Positions 8,351 to 16,742 of a stretch of 64,000 bases of DNA are shown here, in pieces. Below the pieces are notes generated by a model, which searched no databases, was not told the DNA's origin, and worked only from the letters and a program-made list of their open reading frames with translations. Every line of letters begins with the position of its first letter. Positions within the stretch are counted from its first letter, which is position 1. The position numbers and the translations under genes are program-made. This stretch comes from MedAcidi-G1 sp002713545 (GTDB lineage Bacteria; Actinomycetota; Acidimicrobiia; Acidimicrobiales; MedAcidi-G1): contig CAXGYF010000002.1 of assembly GCA_964013895.1 (NCBI GenBank), forward strand, positions 1 to 64,000, in the 5' to 3' direction.

Positions 8351-9313
8351 CTAGTTGAACATTTTTGAAGTACGTGAAATAACTTTTTCTGCCTCTTCAG
8401 GATTTCCAATTGGTAATTGAAACTCATCTATTCCATTTTCATCGAAGAGACTCATCAGTTCTTCTGAAGCTTCTGAAGAAGATCCTGTTATTACGAACTG
8501 TTCAACCCATTCGCTAGGGACGTATTTGGCTGCATCCGAGGGACCGCCTTCAGAAAGTGCTGTTTTTATTTGATTGTTTATTTCTTCTGTCATTCCTATA
8601 TGGTCTTTTACTTCCTGTGGTGAATCAACAAGCCTAAAACTCAACGCAGCACGCGCTTCTTCAAACTCTTTTTGAGAAGAAACGATCATAGTCGAATAAA
8701 CGATTTTGAATGGATCACGTTTCGCTGCGTTTCGCAATGATTTAAGGTGCCCGGGCAAGAAATCTTTGTTTATATAACTTAAATAAAAGCCATCACCTAA
8801 CTCAGCACCTAATTGAGTCATACGTTTACCACGACCAGCTAAAAATATCTCTATATTTTCACGTCCATAGTTCAAAGAAGCTGATTTCAATGAGAATTCA
8901 TTCCCTTCGAGGTCTACTCGTTCTCCCGAGAAAAGACCTCTGAGAGCAACCACAGTTTCTGAAACAGTTGTTACAGGTTTCAATCTCTCAATCCCCAGTG
9001 GATTAAGAGTTAAGCCGCCACCAGCGCCGAGCCCTATAAAACTCCTACCATTACTTACTTCATCCAAACTTGCTATTGCAGAGGCTGTAATTCCCGGATG
9101 ACGCACATACGGATTGGTTATTCCAGGGCCTACAAGAATCTTCTTCGTTGCTATCGCAATCGAAGTAAGCGTGACAAAAACATCTCTCGTGTGTAGCCCT
9201 TCGTCATATATCCAGCATCTTTCATATCCTAACTTTTCAGAAAGTTCTGCCAGTTCAACTATTTTTTCAACTTTTGATGTTGGCATCAGATTTACACTGA
9301 CGGGTAAATTCAC
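8351..9313 (-). CDS. LLM-class flavin/F420-dependent oxidoreductase
   Basis: 320 residues of the luciferase-like (LLM) TIM-barrel family, closest in style to the F420-dependent methylenetetrahydromethanopterin reductase branch. Marks are an N-terminal strand VSVNLMPTS, ERCWIYDEGLHTRD, the cis-peptide region VGPGITNPYVRHP, and GRSFIGLGAGGG. It is a clear paralogue of the protein at 24525-25490 (shared CWVYDEG/CWIYDEG, VGPGITN, NGR-F-G-GAGG, LNYGR). The start is GTG at 9313, overlapping the preceding gene's TGA as GTGA. It probably reduces or oxidises a small organic substrate with F420H2 or FMNH2. The window also encodes CofC for F420 synthesis. Confidence 0.85.
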   Translation of the reverse strand: MNLPVSVNLMPTSKVEKIVELAELSEKLGYERCWIYDEGLHTRDVFVTLTSIAIATKKILVGPGITNPYVRHPGITASAIASLDEVSNGRSFIGLGAGGGLTLNPLGIERLKPVTTVSETVVALRGLFSGERVDLEGNEFSLKSASLNYGRENIEIFLAGRGKRMTQLGAELGDGFYLSYINKDFLPGHLKSLRNAAKRDPFKIVYSTMIVSSQKEFEEARAALSFRLVDSPQEVKDHIGMTEEINNQIKTALSEGGPSDAAKYVPSEWVEQFVITGSSSEASEELMSLFDENGIDEFQLPIGNPEEAEKVISRTSKMFN

Positions 9314-10890
9314 TTTGATTTCCTAAGCCGATCGCGACTTTTTATAGCTCGACTTACTACATGAGCTGCGTTCCTTCCAGAAATGCCAACTATCCCTGCA
9401 CCTGGGTAAGTTGCAGCTCCAGATAAATAAAGACCATCAATTGAGGTTTTATACCTTGTTAGTTCTTTATCGCGCCCGAAAAACGTACTCAATGGTGATG
9501 TTCCAAAAGATGGCGTATGTCCTTTATGCATAGAGAATTCATTTTCATAATTTTCAGGTGTCATTACACGCCATTCTTCTATTTTTTCACTTCCTTCTGA
9601 CCCCATTAATGAATCCCAAATATCTAGCCATCTTCTGGGCTCACTGGAATTATCCCAGCCACCTTCGATTGAATATGGGGTAAAAAGAACTTCAAGACTA
9701 AGAATGTGTCCACCTGAAGGTGTCTTCAAAGTGTGATCAGGAACAGATGGAATATCAATGAGCATTGTCGGTTTTGTTGCAACTTTTCCTAAAGGTCTTA
9801 TTTCATGAGCTTCAATTAAATCTTGTGGCGAAGGAGAAATTATTGTTGTTTGACCTAATGGATTCAAACCGTTATGAGAAGCGAGAATTTTCTCTCCCCA
9901 TTTCGGCTCGGGGAGCTCCTTTAAAACAGCATCAATCTTTGATTCGTAGCCTTCAGGAACTGGTAATTGCCTCCACTTTTCTACCATTTTTCTTGCTTTT
10001 CTGGGTGTTTCTCCTATCCACTCAACAAAAACTCTTTTCGGATCACACGCTGCGACAACCGTTCGTGTGTTAATAATTTCTCCATCTGAAAGTCTCACAC
10101 CTTTGATTGATCCATCTTGAATAAGCACATTTTCCACTCTGGATCCACAACGAACCTTGCCTCCCGCCGACTCGAACGAGGCTTTTGTCGAATCTGTAAG
10201 AGAACCGCTACCCCCTTGAGGTCTTCCAACACGGTTGATGTGCCTAGTGGCATAGCCCAAAGCCGCCATGCCTGTTCCTGGTGTTTCGGGGGCTAGACCC
10301 CATACTGTCGGCCCTACTGAAATTGTGGGCATTATCAAATGCCAATCATCGAAATAATGACTAAGTATTTCCATCGCACTGCTACGAGACCATCTGAGAA
10401 GTCGACTTAACCCTTCACCTCTTTTTTGTAATGCTCTTGAAGTAAAACTGTAGGAAGATGGTTGAGTTGCAGCAAGATCAAGAGCTAATCTTGCAACCGG
10501 CAACGCATCTTCCAAATACCTTTTATAACCATCGACCTGGTCTGGGTGGGTTACGGCTAATCCAGCAAGCGTCTTATCAATATCGGAGTAAATAACCCAC
10601 GGGTCGCTTTCATCATGAAAAGCGCAGATTGAACTTGCTTCTGTTTCTAGGTATTTCAGCCCATGCATAGCCAAATCAAGTTCTTCAATTATCGGCATCG
10701 CTCTTACTAGATTGTGTTCACAATGACAAATATTAAATCTTGCACCTAAATCATCCACCGTGGATGCACAACCACCAACGGAAGATCTTGCTTCAATAAG
10801 AATCGTGTCGAAACCTAATCTGGCAAGATAAGCGGCGCAAACAAGACCGTTATGGCCACCGCCCACAACTACTACCTCTGATTCACTCAC
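9310..10890 (-). CDS. FAD-dependent oxidoreductase, phytoene desaturase/PYROXD2-like
   Basis: 526 residues. The N-terminal dinucleotide-binding motif is VVVGGGHNGLVCAAYLAR (about 6-23), and the acidic end of beta-2 is IEARSSVGG. The C-terminal flavin-closing motif is LYLSGAATYPGAGIVGISGRNA. This arrangement is that of the CrtI/amine-oxidase superfamily, particularly the branch annotated as NAD(P)/FAD oxidoreductase or PYROXD2-like in non-carotenogenic bacteria. No other carotenoid gene is nearby, so a true carotenoid desaturase is unlikely. GTG start. It lies upstream of, and overlaps, an LLM oxidoreductase, which suggests a shared pathway. Confidence 0.82.
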   Translation of the reverse strand: MSESEVVVVGGGHNGLVCAAYLARLGFDTILIEARSSVGGCASTVDDLGARFNICHCEHNLVRAMPIIEELDLAMHGLKYLETEASSICAFHDESDPWVIYSDIDKTLAGLAVTHPDQVDGYKRYLEDALPVARLALDLAATQPSSYSFTSRALQKRGEGLSRLLRWSRSSAMEILSHYFDDWHLIMPTISVGPTVWGLAPETPGTGMAALGYATRHINRVGRPQGGSGSLTDSTKASFESAGGKVRCGSRVENVLIQDGSIKGVRLSDGEIINTRTVVAACDPKRVFVEWIGETPRKARKMVEKWRQLPVPEGYESKIDAVLKELPEPKWGEKILASHNGLNPLGQTTIISPSPQDLIEAHEIRPLGKVATKPTMLIDIPSVPDHTLKTPSGGHILSLEVLFTPYSIEGGWDNSSEPRRWLDIWDSLMGSEGSEKIEEWRVMTPENYENEFSMHKGHTPSFGTSPLSTFFGRDKELTRYKTSIDGLYLSGAATYPGAGIVGISGRNAAHVVSRAIKSRDRLRKSK

Positions 10891-10954
10891 AGTCTTACAA
10901 ATTACTTAAAAATGAAGCTTAAAACCCAAACCTGTAGAAATATATTTACTTCTC

Positions 10955-12106
10955 TTACGCGAACTTAGGTAGCACATCTTCAGCAAGCCTGTGTAATTGC
11001 TCTGTACCTGATTCGTAACTATCTCCGGGCATCATCGGGAAAAGCATTAAATTCTCGACTCCTAGCAAATCTCTGTACCATTCGATTTGCTCACCAACGT
11101 CGTCTGCTGAACCAACAATCCAAATTTTCTGTTCTAAAGACTCTTCTAGAGTAGGAATCAAACCAGCTTTTGAAGGTTTACCGTCTGGCCCCATATAACC
11201 CTTGCTCCATCCATATGGTCCTAAAAATTTCCACATTTCATCGTGACCGGGACGGACTGATTCAACAGCTTCTTCATATGTATCAGCTACACAAACGCAT
11301 CTAACCAACATTCTTTTTTCACCAGATTCAAGTGAATGATTTTGTGACTCTTCATATAATTCAGCAAACCTATCCCACTGAGACTTGATGAAGTTAGGAT
11401 GCGAATTCCAAAAAACACCCCCCCAGCCTCTTTTAGGGACGACTTCGAGAGTGGGAGGTGACGTAATTGCCTGCCATGTTTCATAAGGGTACAAAGGCCT
11501 TGGCACCAAAGTCAGTTCCTGGACCGTGCCTCCCCTATCTGGAATACCCGGCGGAGGAAAATCATAAATTTCACCATGATAAGAAAACAGTTCTTCACTC
11601 AAAGCAAGCTGGATGATATCCATTGCTTCATCAAATTGTTTTCTGTTGAAATCATCGGCTGAAGCTTGGTCAGGATTGTCGAAACTGCCAATCTGGCTTC
11701 CGAGTGTTTCAGCTTCTCTGGGTACTGTCCCCCTGCCTACTCCAAGAATTCCTCTTCCACCTGAAATGTTATGCAAGGTAGCAAAATCTTCAGCCAGTCG
11801 AAGTGGGTGCCATTGCGGGACAATATTAAAAGCCATTCCTATATGAATTTGTTCTGTTCGTTCAGCAATTATGGCACCCAGAAGAATTCCGTTAGGCACT
11901 ACTTCGTAACCCTCATACTGAAAATGGTGTTCAGTAAGCCAAAAAGAATCGAAACCAAGTTTGTCTGACAAACAAGCCGCATCAATGATCTGCTCTGTAG
12001 CTTCCCACATTTGTTCGTTGCTGTATCGTCTATCAGTTGGAATCGGCAGATCCGGTCCTGCATCATCCATCTCAACACCACCGAAAAGAAAAACACCTGT
12101 TTTCAT
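10955..12106 (-). CDS. LLM-class flavin-dependent oxidoreductase (alkanal monooxygenase-like)
   Basis: 383 residues of the bacterial luciferase superfamily. Visible are GVFLFGG, FWLTEHHFQYEGYEVVPNG, the FMN-region segment HIGMAFNIVPQWHPLRLAED and GGRGILGVGRGT. The HH-containing LTEHH motif and the longer C-terminal half place it with FMN-dependent luciferase-like monooxygenases rather than with the Mer-like F420 enzymes elsewhere in the window. ATG start. It is separated by 64 bases from the FAD oxidoreductase gene downstream and may head the three-gene minus-strand set 12106-8351. Substrate unknown. Confidence 0.85.
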   Translation of the reverse strand: MKTGVFLFGGVEMDDAGPDLPIPTDRRYSNEQMWEATEQIIDAACLSDKLGFDSFWLTEHHFQYEGYEVVPNGILLGAIIAERTEQIHIGMAFNIVPQWHPLRLAEDFATLHNISGGRGILGVGRGTVPREAETLGSQIGSFDNPDQASADDFNRKQFDEAMDIIQLALSEELFSYHGEIYDFPPPGIPDRGGTVQELTLVPRPLYPYETWQAITSPPTLEVVPKRGWGGVFWNSHPNFIKSQWDRFAELYEESQNHSLESGEKRMLVRCVCVADTYEEAVESVRPGHDEMWKFLGPYGWSKGYMGPDGKPSKAGLIPTLEESLEQKIWIVGSADDVGEQIEWYRDLLGVENLMLFPMMPGDSYESGTEQLHRLAEDVLPKFA

Positions 12107-12125
12107 ATTTTTACTTTAGGAGGTT

Positions 12126-12154
12126 TTGACAATGATTATTGCAAACAAGATAAA
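12126..12154 (+). promoter_or_regulatory. Candidate sigma-70-type promoter for the ABC transporter genes
   Basis: A perfect TTGACA (12126-12131), a 17-base spacer and GATAAA (12149-12154, four of six matches to TATAAT) lie about 125 bases before the TTG start of the ABC ATPase gene. The site is in the divergent gap between 12106 and 12280. It is a sequence-pattern call only. Confidence 0.45.
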
Positions 12155-12170
12155 TAATGATTGCTGCAAA
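12131..12170. repeat. Pair of 15-bp direct repeats, possible operator
   Basis: AATGATTATTGCAAA (12131-12145) and AATGATTGCTGCAAA (12156-12170) match at 13 of 15 positions and start 25 bases apart. One copy lies in the spacer of the candidate promoter and the other just after its -10 element. That is where a repressor or activator would control the ABC transporter genes. Confidence 0.5.
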
Positions 12171-12279
12171 AAGAAGGGCGTTTCTTTGTAGCCTGCTTCC
12201 TTAGTAAGCCAACATTCATATTAATGTGCTCCCCTATAAGAAGGTTTTAAATAGCTGATAGGACCAAGTGAGATAAAAG

Positions 12280-13032
12280 TTGAATAAAAATATAAATACT
12301 TCTGCGTCTTTGTCATTTGATGACATAGGAATGATTTTTCCTGATGGAACAGAGGCTCTTCAAAATATTTCTTTTGACCTCAGCAGAGGTGAGTTTGTAA
12401 CAATTGTCGGACCTTCTGGTTGCGGCAAGTCGACTTTGCTGAAAATTGCTTCAGGTCTTCTAGAACCTACTGCCGGAAATGTGGACGTGGACCGTGAAAG
12501 ACTTGGTTACGTTTTTCAGGACGCCACCTTGCTTCCTTGGAGAACAGTGAGCAAAAACGTAGAACTTCTAGCGGAGCTTCACGGCACGAGCATACAAGAA
12601 CGCAAGAAGCTAGTGCAGGAATCAATTGAACTAGTTGGATTAGAAGGATTCGAAGACCACTATCCAAAATCTCTTTCAGGTGGTATGAAAATGAGATGCT
12701 CACTAGCTCGTTCTCTAACTCTAAAACCTCCTGTTTTTCTTTTTGATGAACCTTTTGGAGCTGTCGATGAAATAACTCGTGAACATTTAAACGAAGAGAC
12801 CCAGCAACTCTTCAAACAAGAGGGTTTCGCTGGCTTATTTATTACTCACTCAATCAGTGAAGCTGTTTTTATGTCAACCAAAGTTCTGGTAATGTCTGCA
12901 CGACCTGGACGCATAGTCGCGGAATTTGATATTCCCTTCGAATACCCGAGAAACCCAGATCTCAGATTTGAAGCAGGCTTTGCTGAGTTGTGCGGAAAAG
13001 TTTCAGTCGAATTAAGAGGTTCACACTCATGA
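12280..13032 (+). CDS. ABC transporter ATP-binding protein (SsuB/TauB/NrtD type)
   Basis: 250 residues with Walker A GPSGCGKST (about 44-52), Q-loop FQDATLLPW, signature LSGGMKMR, Walker B VFLFDEP and the switch His in ITHSISEA. The DATLLPW variant and tail are typical of ATPases of nitrate/sulfonate/taurine and pyrimidine-precursor (ThiY-like) importers. The start is TTG at 12280, with no convincing Shine-Dalgarno; the conserved domain begins around residue 11, so the start cannot be much later. The permease gene overlaps the stop as ATGA. No substrate-binding protein gene is adjacent. Confidence 0.92.
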   Translation: MNKNINTSASLSFDDIGMIFPDGTEALQNISFDLSRGEFVTIVGPSGCGKSTLLKIASGLLEPTAGNVDVDRERLGYVFQDATLLPWRTVSKNVELLAELHGTSIQERKKLVQESIELVGLEGFEDHYPKSLSGGMKMRCSLARSLTLKPPVFLFDEPFGAVDEITREHLNEETQQLFKQEGFAGLFITHSISEAVFMSTKVLVMSARPGRIVAEFDIPFEYPRNPDLRFEAGFAELCGKVSVELRGSHS

Positions 13033-13880
13033 GCATTATTGAAGAGAAACAAACATCTTCGTCTACAATTCCAACTCAACCATCTAGGGCCAGAAAATAT
13101 GTCGCTGCCTTTTTGCCCCCAGTAATTTTGGGAGCAGGTGTAATTGGGTTGTGGTATTACATTTCCTTTGGACTTCTGGAAGAAAAACGGCGCTTCCTCC
13201 TTCGACCTATCCACAGTGTCATCGATGTTGGTTTTCTAGACGGCGATAATAGAACAGAGTCACTACAAGCACTTTGGTCAAGCACAGAAGTAGCATTAAT
13301 AGGTTTGTCTATATCTATAGGCCTAGGTTTTATTCTTGCAATTCTCATGAGTCAAGCAAAATTTATGGAACGAGCAATTTTTCCATACATGGTAACTCTG
13401 CAAGCTATACCCATTTTAGCAATTGTTCCTTTGATATCTTTCTGGTTCGGAACGGGTCAGAGGTCTCGTGTCGTTGTCTGTGTGATCATCTCACTTTTCC
13501 CAATTATCGTTAACACACTATTTGGACTTCAGTCCGCAGAAAGAGGAATGCACGATCTCTTCACACTCCATCATGCAAACAGATTTACACGTCTCAGGAA
13601 ATTAATGTTTCCAGCTGCACTGCCAGCTGTCTTTGCAGGACTTCGAATATCCGCTGGGTTGTCTGTAATCGGGGCAGTCGTTGGAGATTTCTTCTTTGGA
13701 AAAGGTGAGGCTGGAATTGGGCAAATGCTCAAGAAACACGCAAACAGGCTTCAGGGCGAAGAACTTCTAGCATGTGTAATTTTGTCTTCTGCTCTTGGAG
13801 TTATCGTATTCTGGGTATTTGGGGTACTTCAAAATAAAGCTGTTGGCAGATGGCATGAAGCCAACTCCGCGACTTCCTAA
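13029..13880 (+). CDS. ABC transporter permease (SsuC/TauC type)
   Basis: 283 residues from the ATG at 13029, which overlaps the ATPase stop (ATGA). The protein has a basic, Ser-rich cytoplasmic N-terminus and about six membrane segments. A binding-protein-dependent transport domain includes the EAA-like loop (about residues 190-205, LFTLHHANRFTRLRKLMFPAALPA), which contacts the ATPase. This family imports small organic anions, nitrate, sulfonates or heterocycles such as hydroxymethylpyrimidine precursors. The substrate-binding protein that would decide this is not in the vicinity. Confidence 0.9.
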   Translation: MSIIEEKQTSSSTIPTQPSRARKYVAAFLPPVILGAGVIGLWYYISFGLLEEKRRFLLRPIHSVIDVGFLDGDNRTESLQALWSSTEVALIGLSISIGLGFILAILMSQAKFMERAIFPYMVTLQAIPILAIVPLISFWFGTGQRSRVVVCVIISLFPIIVNTLFGLQSAERGMHDLFTLHHANRFTRLRKLMFPAALPAVFAGLRISAGLSVIGAVVGDFFFGKGEAGIGQMLKKHANRLQGEELLACVILSSALGVIVFWVFGVLQNKAVGRWHEANSATS

Positions 13881-13905
13881 AACTCCTAAGTTTAAAAAAA
13901 TCGGC

Positions 13906-14298
13906 CTAGGAATCTGAAATAGCTACAACAGCGATTTCCATTTTCCATGACTTTTGAGCAAGCTGTGAAACTACAAGAAGAGTTGATGCCGCTTGATGTG
14001 AACCGAAAGTCTCATCTCGTACTGTCATGACTTCAGACAAGTCCTGACCTGGTACTACATATGTAGTTACTAAAGTGATATCAGTTATCTCCATGGATGC
14101 CTCTTTAAGGATTTCCGTCATGTTTTGCCAGATGACTTCTGCTTGATCACGAATATCGTCTGGGACAGTCCCATCTGGTTTTACAGGAACAATCCCAGAA
14201 GTATGCAAAATCCTTGAAGCGCCTTCAGCTAATACTGCATGCTCGTAATTTGCGGCGGGAAAAGCTATTTCACTGGGATTAACAGGAACTAAAGGCAC
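13906..14298 (-). CDS. RidA/YjgF/UK114 family protein
   Basis: 130 residues, the usual length. The GTG start (MPLVPVNP) is followed by family segments LHTSGIVPV, QAEVIWQNMTEILKEA, ITLVTTYVV and STLLVVSQLAQKSWKMEIAVVA. RidA proteins are trimers that hydrolyse reactive enamine/imine intermediates. Relatives act in pyrimidine or purine ring degradation and as deaminases. The usual Arg of enamine-deaminating RidA is not obvious near the C-terminus (QKSWKMEIE-type tail), so this may be one of the variant subfamilies. It is divergent from the LLM-amidohydrolase pair at 14341. Confidence 0.85.
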   Translation of the reverse strand: MPLVPVNPSEIAFPAANYEHAVLAEGASRILHTSGIVPVKPDGTVPDDIRDQAEVIWQNMTEILKEASMEITDITLVTTYVVPGQDLSEVMTVRDETFGSHQAASTLLVVSQLAQKSWKMEIAVVAISDS

Positions 14299-14340
14299 AA
14301 TAACGACGCTACTACGCTAAAAGCGATAATGTCGCCATAA

Positions 14341-15366
14341 ATGAACTCCCGAATCGCACTTTACTTTCAAGACAAACACGAGATCGCGTATGAGCTAGAA
14401 ATGGCTAAATACGCTGAGAGTCGTGGGATTAAAGAAATCTGGCAAGCGGACACACGTTTGGCTCGCGATTGCGTAGTAATGATGAGCGCTCTTTTAAATG
14501 AAACAAATAATGTTCGAATTGGTTCGGGTGTTTTACCTATTTGGACTCGAAACCCTGCAGTCATAGCTGCAACTTGGAGCACCATGTGGGAATTGGCGGG
14601 TCTTGATGATGCTAATCAAAGTCGTGTAATGCTGGGGCTTGGAGCGTGGTGGGAGCCTATTACTTCCAGAGTGGGTGAAGAAAGAAAAAAACCTCTTAAG
14701 GCAATGAGAGAAAACATTGAGTCAATCCGCGAGCTCTTCACTATGGAGGAAGTCAGCTATTCAGGCGAATTCGTAAATCTTGACCGAGTGAAGCTAGATG
14801 TTGCATATGGCAATGTCGATGCTAGGGATATACCGATTTATCTGGGCGCAACTGGACCTAAGATGCTGGAACTAGCTGGCGAAATCTGTGATGGTGTAGT
14901 TTTGAACTACATCGTGACACCCGAATACATTCGTGAAGCTGTCGAACTAGTTTCTGTGGGGGCAAAAAAATCTGGAAAAAACATAGACCAAATCGATAGG
15001 CCTGAACTGTTGGTATGTTCTCTTTCCGATGAAGATCCTGCAGAAGCTATTCGAACTGGAAAATCGCTTATCGCCTATTACCTTGGAACTGAACCTCACA
15101 TAATGAAAGCTAGTGGTGCTGATCCCGAGCTGGTTGAGCGAGTTAAAGAAGTGGTTGGTTGGCCAGCTACGGAAGCTGACTATCGCAAAGCCGCTGATCT
15201 CATCCCTGATGATCTTGTTAAATCTCTGATGGCTGTGGGCACGGGCCGACAATGTCGTGAAACCGTTGAAGAATATATAGACGCCGGTGTGACTTGTCCG
15301 ATTCTTTATCCACTTATGGATGATATGCGTCCAGTTATCGATACCTTCGCTGACTGGTCTATGTAA
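14341..15366 (+). CDS. LLM-class oxidoreductase, F420-dependent reductase-like (paralogue A)
   Basis: 341 residues of the Mer-like LLM branch. Signature segments are IWQADTRLARD, RIGSGVLPIWTRNPA, MLGLGAWWEPITSRVG and IYLGATGPKMLELAG. It is a close paralogue of the product of 27502-28503: both have WQAD-RL-RD, LG-GAWW-P, GxERKKPLK-MRE, IYxGATGxKMxEL, and CPILYPL near the C-terminus. Both are followed directly by an amidohydrolase gene. Here the amidohydrolase ATG shares one base with this gene's TAA. F420 is the likely hydride carrier. The substrate is unknown but probably links to the amidohydrolase step. Confidence 0.87.
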   Translation: MNSRIALYFQDKHEIAYELEMAKYAESRGIKEIWQADTRLARDCVVMMSALLNETNNVRIGSGVLPIWTRNPAVIAATWSTMWELAGLDDANQSRVMLGLGAWWEPITSRVGEERKKPLKAMRENIESIRELFTMEEVSYSGEFVNLDRVKLDVAYGNVDARDIPIYLGATGPKMLELAGEICDGVVLNYIVTPEYIREAVELVSVGAKKSGKNIDQIDRPELLVCSLSDEDPAEAIRTGKSLIAYYLGTEPHIMKASGADPELVERVKEVVGWPATEADYRKAADLIPDDLVKSLMAVGTGRQCRETVEEYIDAGVTCPILYPLMDDMRPVIDTFADWSM

Positions 15367-16730
15367 TGACCTCAGTGCTTTTTGAAGGTTCAGCAATAGT
15401 AACCGTTGACGACTCAAACTCTGTTTTAGATCCAGGTTGGATTTTTATAAGAAATGACATAATCGAGAATATAGGAAAAGGTGAAGCACCTAAAAATATC
15501 CGTAAGGAAGCAGATGAAATAATCGGAGCTTCTGGCTCAGCGATAATGCCGGGGATGGTGAATGGGCACACACATCTTTTTCAAACTTTTTTCCGCGGAC
15601 TTGCCGATGATAAACCACTCCTTGATTGGCTCGAAGAAAGCATCTGGCCGGGTGCTTCAGAGCTTGATGCCGACTCTGCGAAAGCCGCCGCAATGCTGGG
15701 ATTGATAGAAAACCTTAGAGGGGGTGCAACTACAGTTGTTGACCATCAATATATTCACGTAGACCCACAGATAGATGATGCGGTTTGCCAAGCCGCATCT
15801 GAAGTTGGTTTGAGATTCATTTTGGCAAGTGGGTGGGCGGATCGAAATTACCATCCCCCTCTAACGGAATCAGCACAAACAGTTATAAGCCGTATAAGCC
15901 CTGTGCGTGAAAAATGGCACGGTGCGGAGAATAATCGAGTCCAAGTTGGTTTGGCACCTTTAATCCCGTGGGGCTGTTCAGATGCAGCAATGATCGAAAC
16001 CGTTGCTGCTGCAAGATCATGGGGCGGGTCGACGCATCTTCACTGCGCTGAAACAGCAATCGAAGTGGAAATGAATGTTGAAGAACGCGGCCTTAGGCAT
16101 GTTCATTGGCTTGAATCACTAGGACTTTTAGGTCCCGATCTTCAACTTGCGCATGCCATTTGGCTTGACGAGGATGAAATTGATTTAATTTCAAAATACG
16201 GGGCTTCAGTTGTTCACTGCCCAGTTTCAAATATGTACCTAGCTTCGGGAGTGGCGAAGATTAAAGAAATGCTCGATCGTGGCATTACCGTTGCCTTGGC
16301 TTCTGATGGGCCCGGGAGCAACAATCGACAAGACATGTTCGAAACGTGCAAGGCAACTGTATTACTTCAGAAGGTTCATAATTTGGATGCAGGTGTACTA
16401 CAACCTGAAGAAGTGCTTCATTTGGCTTGTCGGCATGGCGCTAAACTAGTGGGTAAAGAAAAAGAAATCGGATCGTTGGAAGTCGGTAAAAAAGCAGATC
16501 TCATAGTCGTTGATCTAATGACTGCCTTCGCCGCTCCAGTGCATCGAGTCGCATCTGCGATCGTTTATTGTGCCACCCCAAGGGATGTCGTACACGTAAT
16601 GGTTGATGGAAAATTACTTATTAGAAATAAAGAAATTACTTTCACTAATGAAAAAGAAGCTATAGCCAGGGCAACTGAGTCTGCAGAAAAAATCTTTCAG
16701 AAAGCCGGCATTGCCACACGATTACTTTAA
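15366..16730 (+). CDS. Amidohydrolase, 8-oxoguanine deaminase/TrzN/SsnA-like
   Basis: 454 residues with the complete composite amidohydrolase architecture: N-terminal beta-sandwich strands, then MPGMVNGHTHLFQ (HxH metal ligands), DHQYIH, THLHCAET, the His of LAHAIWL, and ALASDGPGSNN (catalytic Asp), closing with the C-terminal sandwich (LEVGKKADLIVVD and VMVDGKLL). The family deaminates or dechlorinates purines, pterins, triazines and related heterocycles. It shares its first base with the stop of the upstream LLM gene. The same LLM-then-amidohydrolase order recurs at 28503-26207 on the other strand. Confidence 0.9.
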   Translation: MTSVLFEGSAIVTVDDSNSVLDPGWIFIRNDIIENIGKGEAPKNIRKEADEIIGASGSAIMPGMVNGHTHLFQTFFRGLADDKPLLDWLEESIWPGASELDADSAKAAAMLGLIENLRGGATTVVDHQYIHVDPQIDDAVCQAASEVGLRFILASGWADRNYHPPLTESAQTVISRISPVREKWHGAENNRVQVGLAPLIPWGCSDAAMIETVAAARSWGGSTHLHCAETAIEVEMNVEERGLRHVHWLESLGLLGPDLQLAHAIWLDEDEIDLISKYGASVVHCPVSNMYLASGVAKIKEMLDRGITVALASDGPGSNNRQDMFETCKATVLLQKVHNLDAGVLQPEEVLHLACRHGAKLVGKEKEIGSLEVGKKADLIVVDLMTAFAAPVHRVASAIVYCATPRDVVHVMVDGKLLIRNKEITFTNEKEAIARATESAEKIFQKAGIATRLL

Positions 16731-16742
16731 ATTAATCTTTCG

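Noticed and set aside
9310..10890. Phytoene desaturase (carotenoid pathway)
   Set aside because: No crtB, crtE or other carotenoid genes are near, and the sequence fits the broader CrtI/PYROXD2-like oxidoreductases.
13881..13905. Possible hairpin terminator between the permease and RidA genes (TCCTA and TAGGA)
   Set aside because: The stem is only five base pairs with a long loop and there is no following T-run on either strand.
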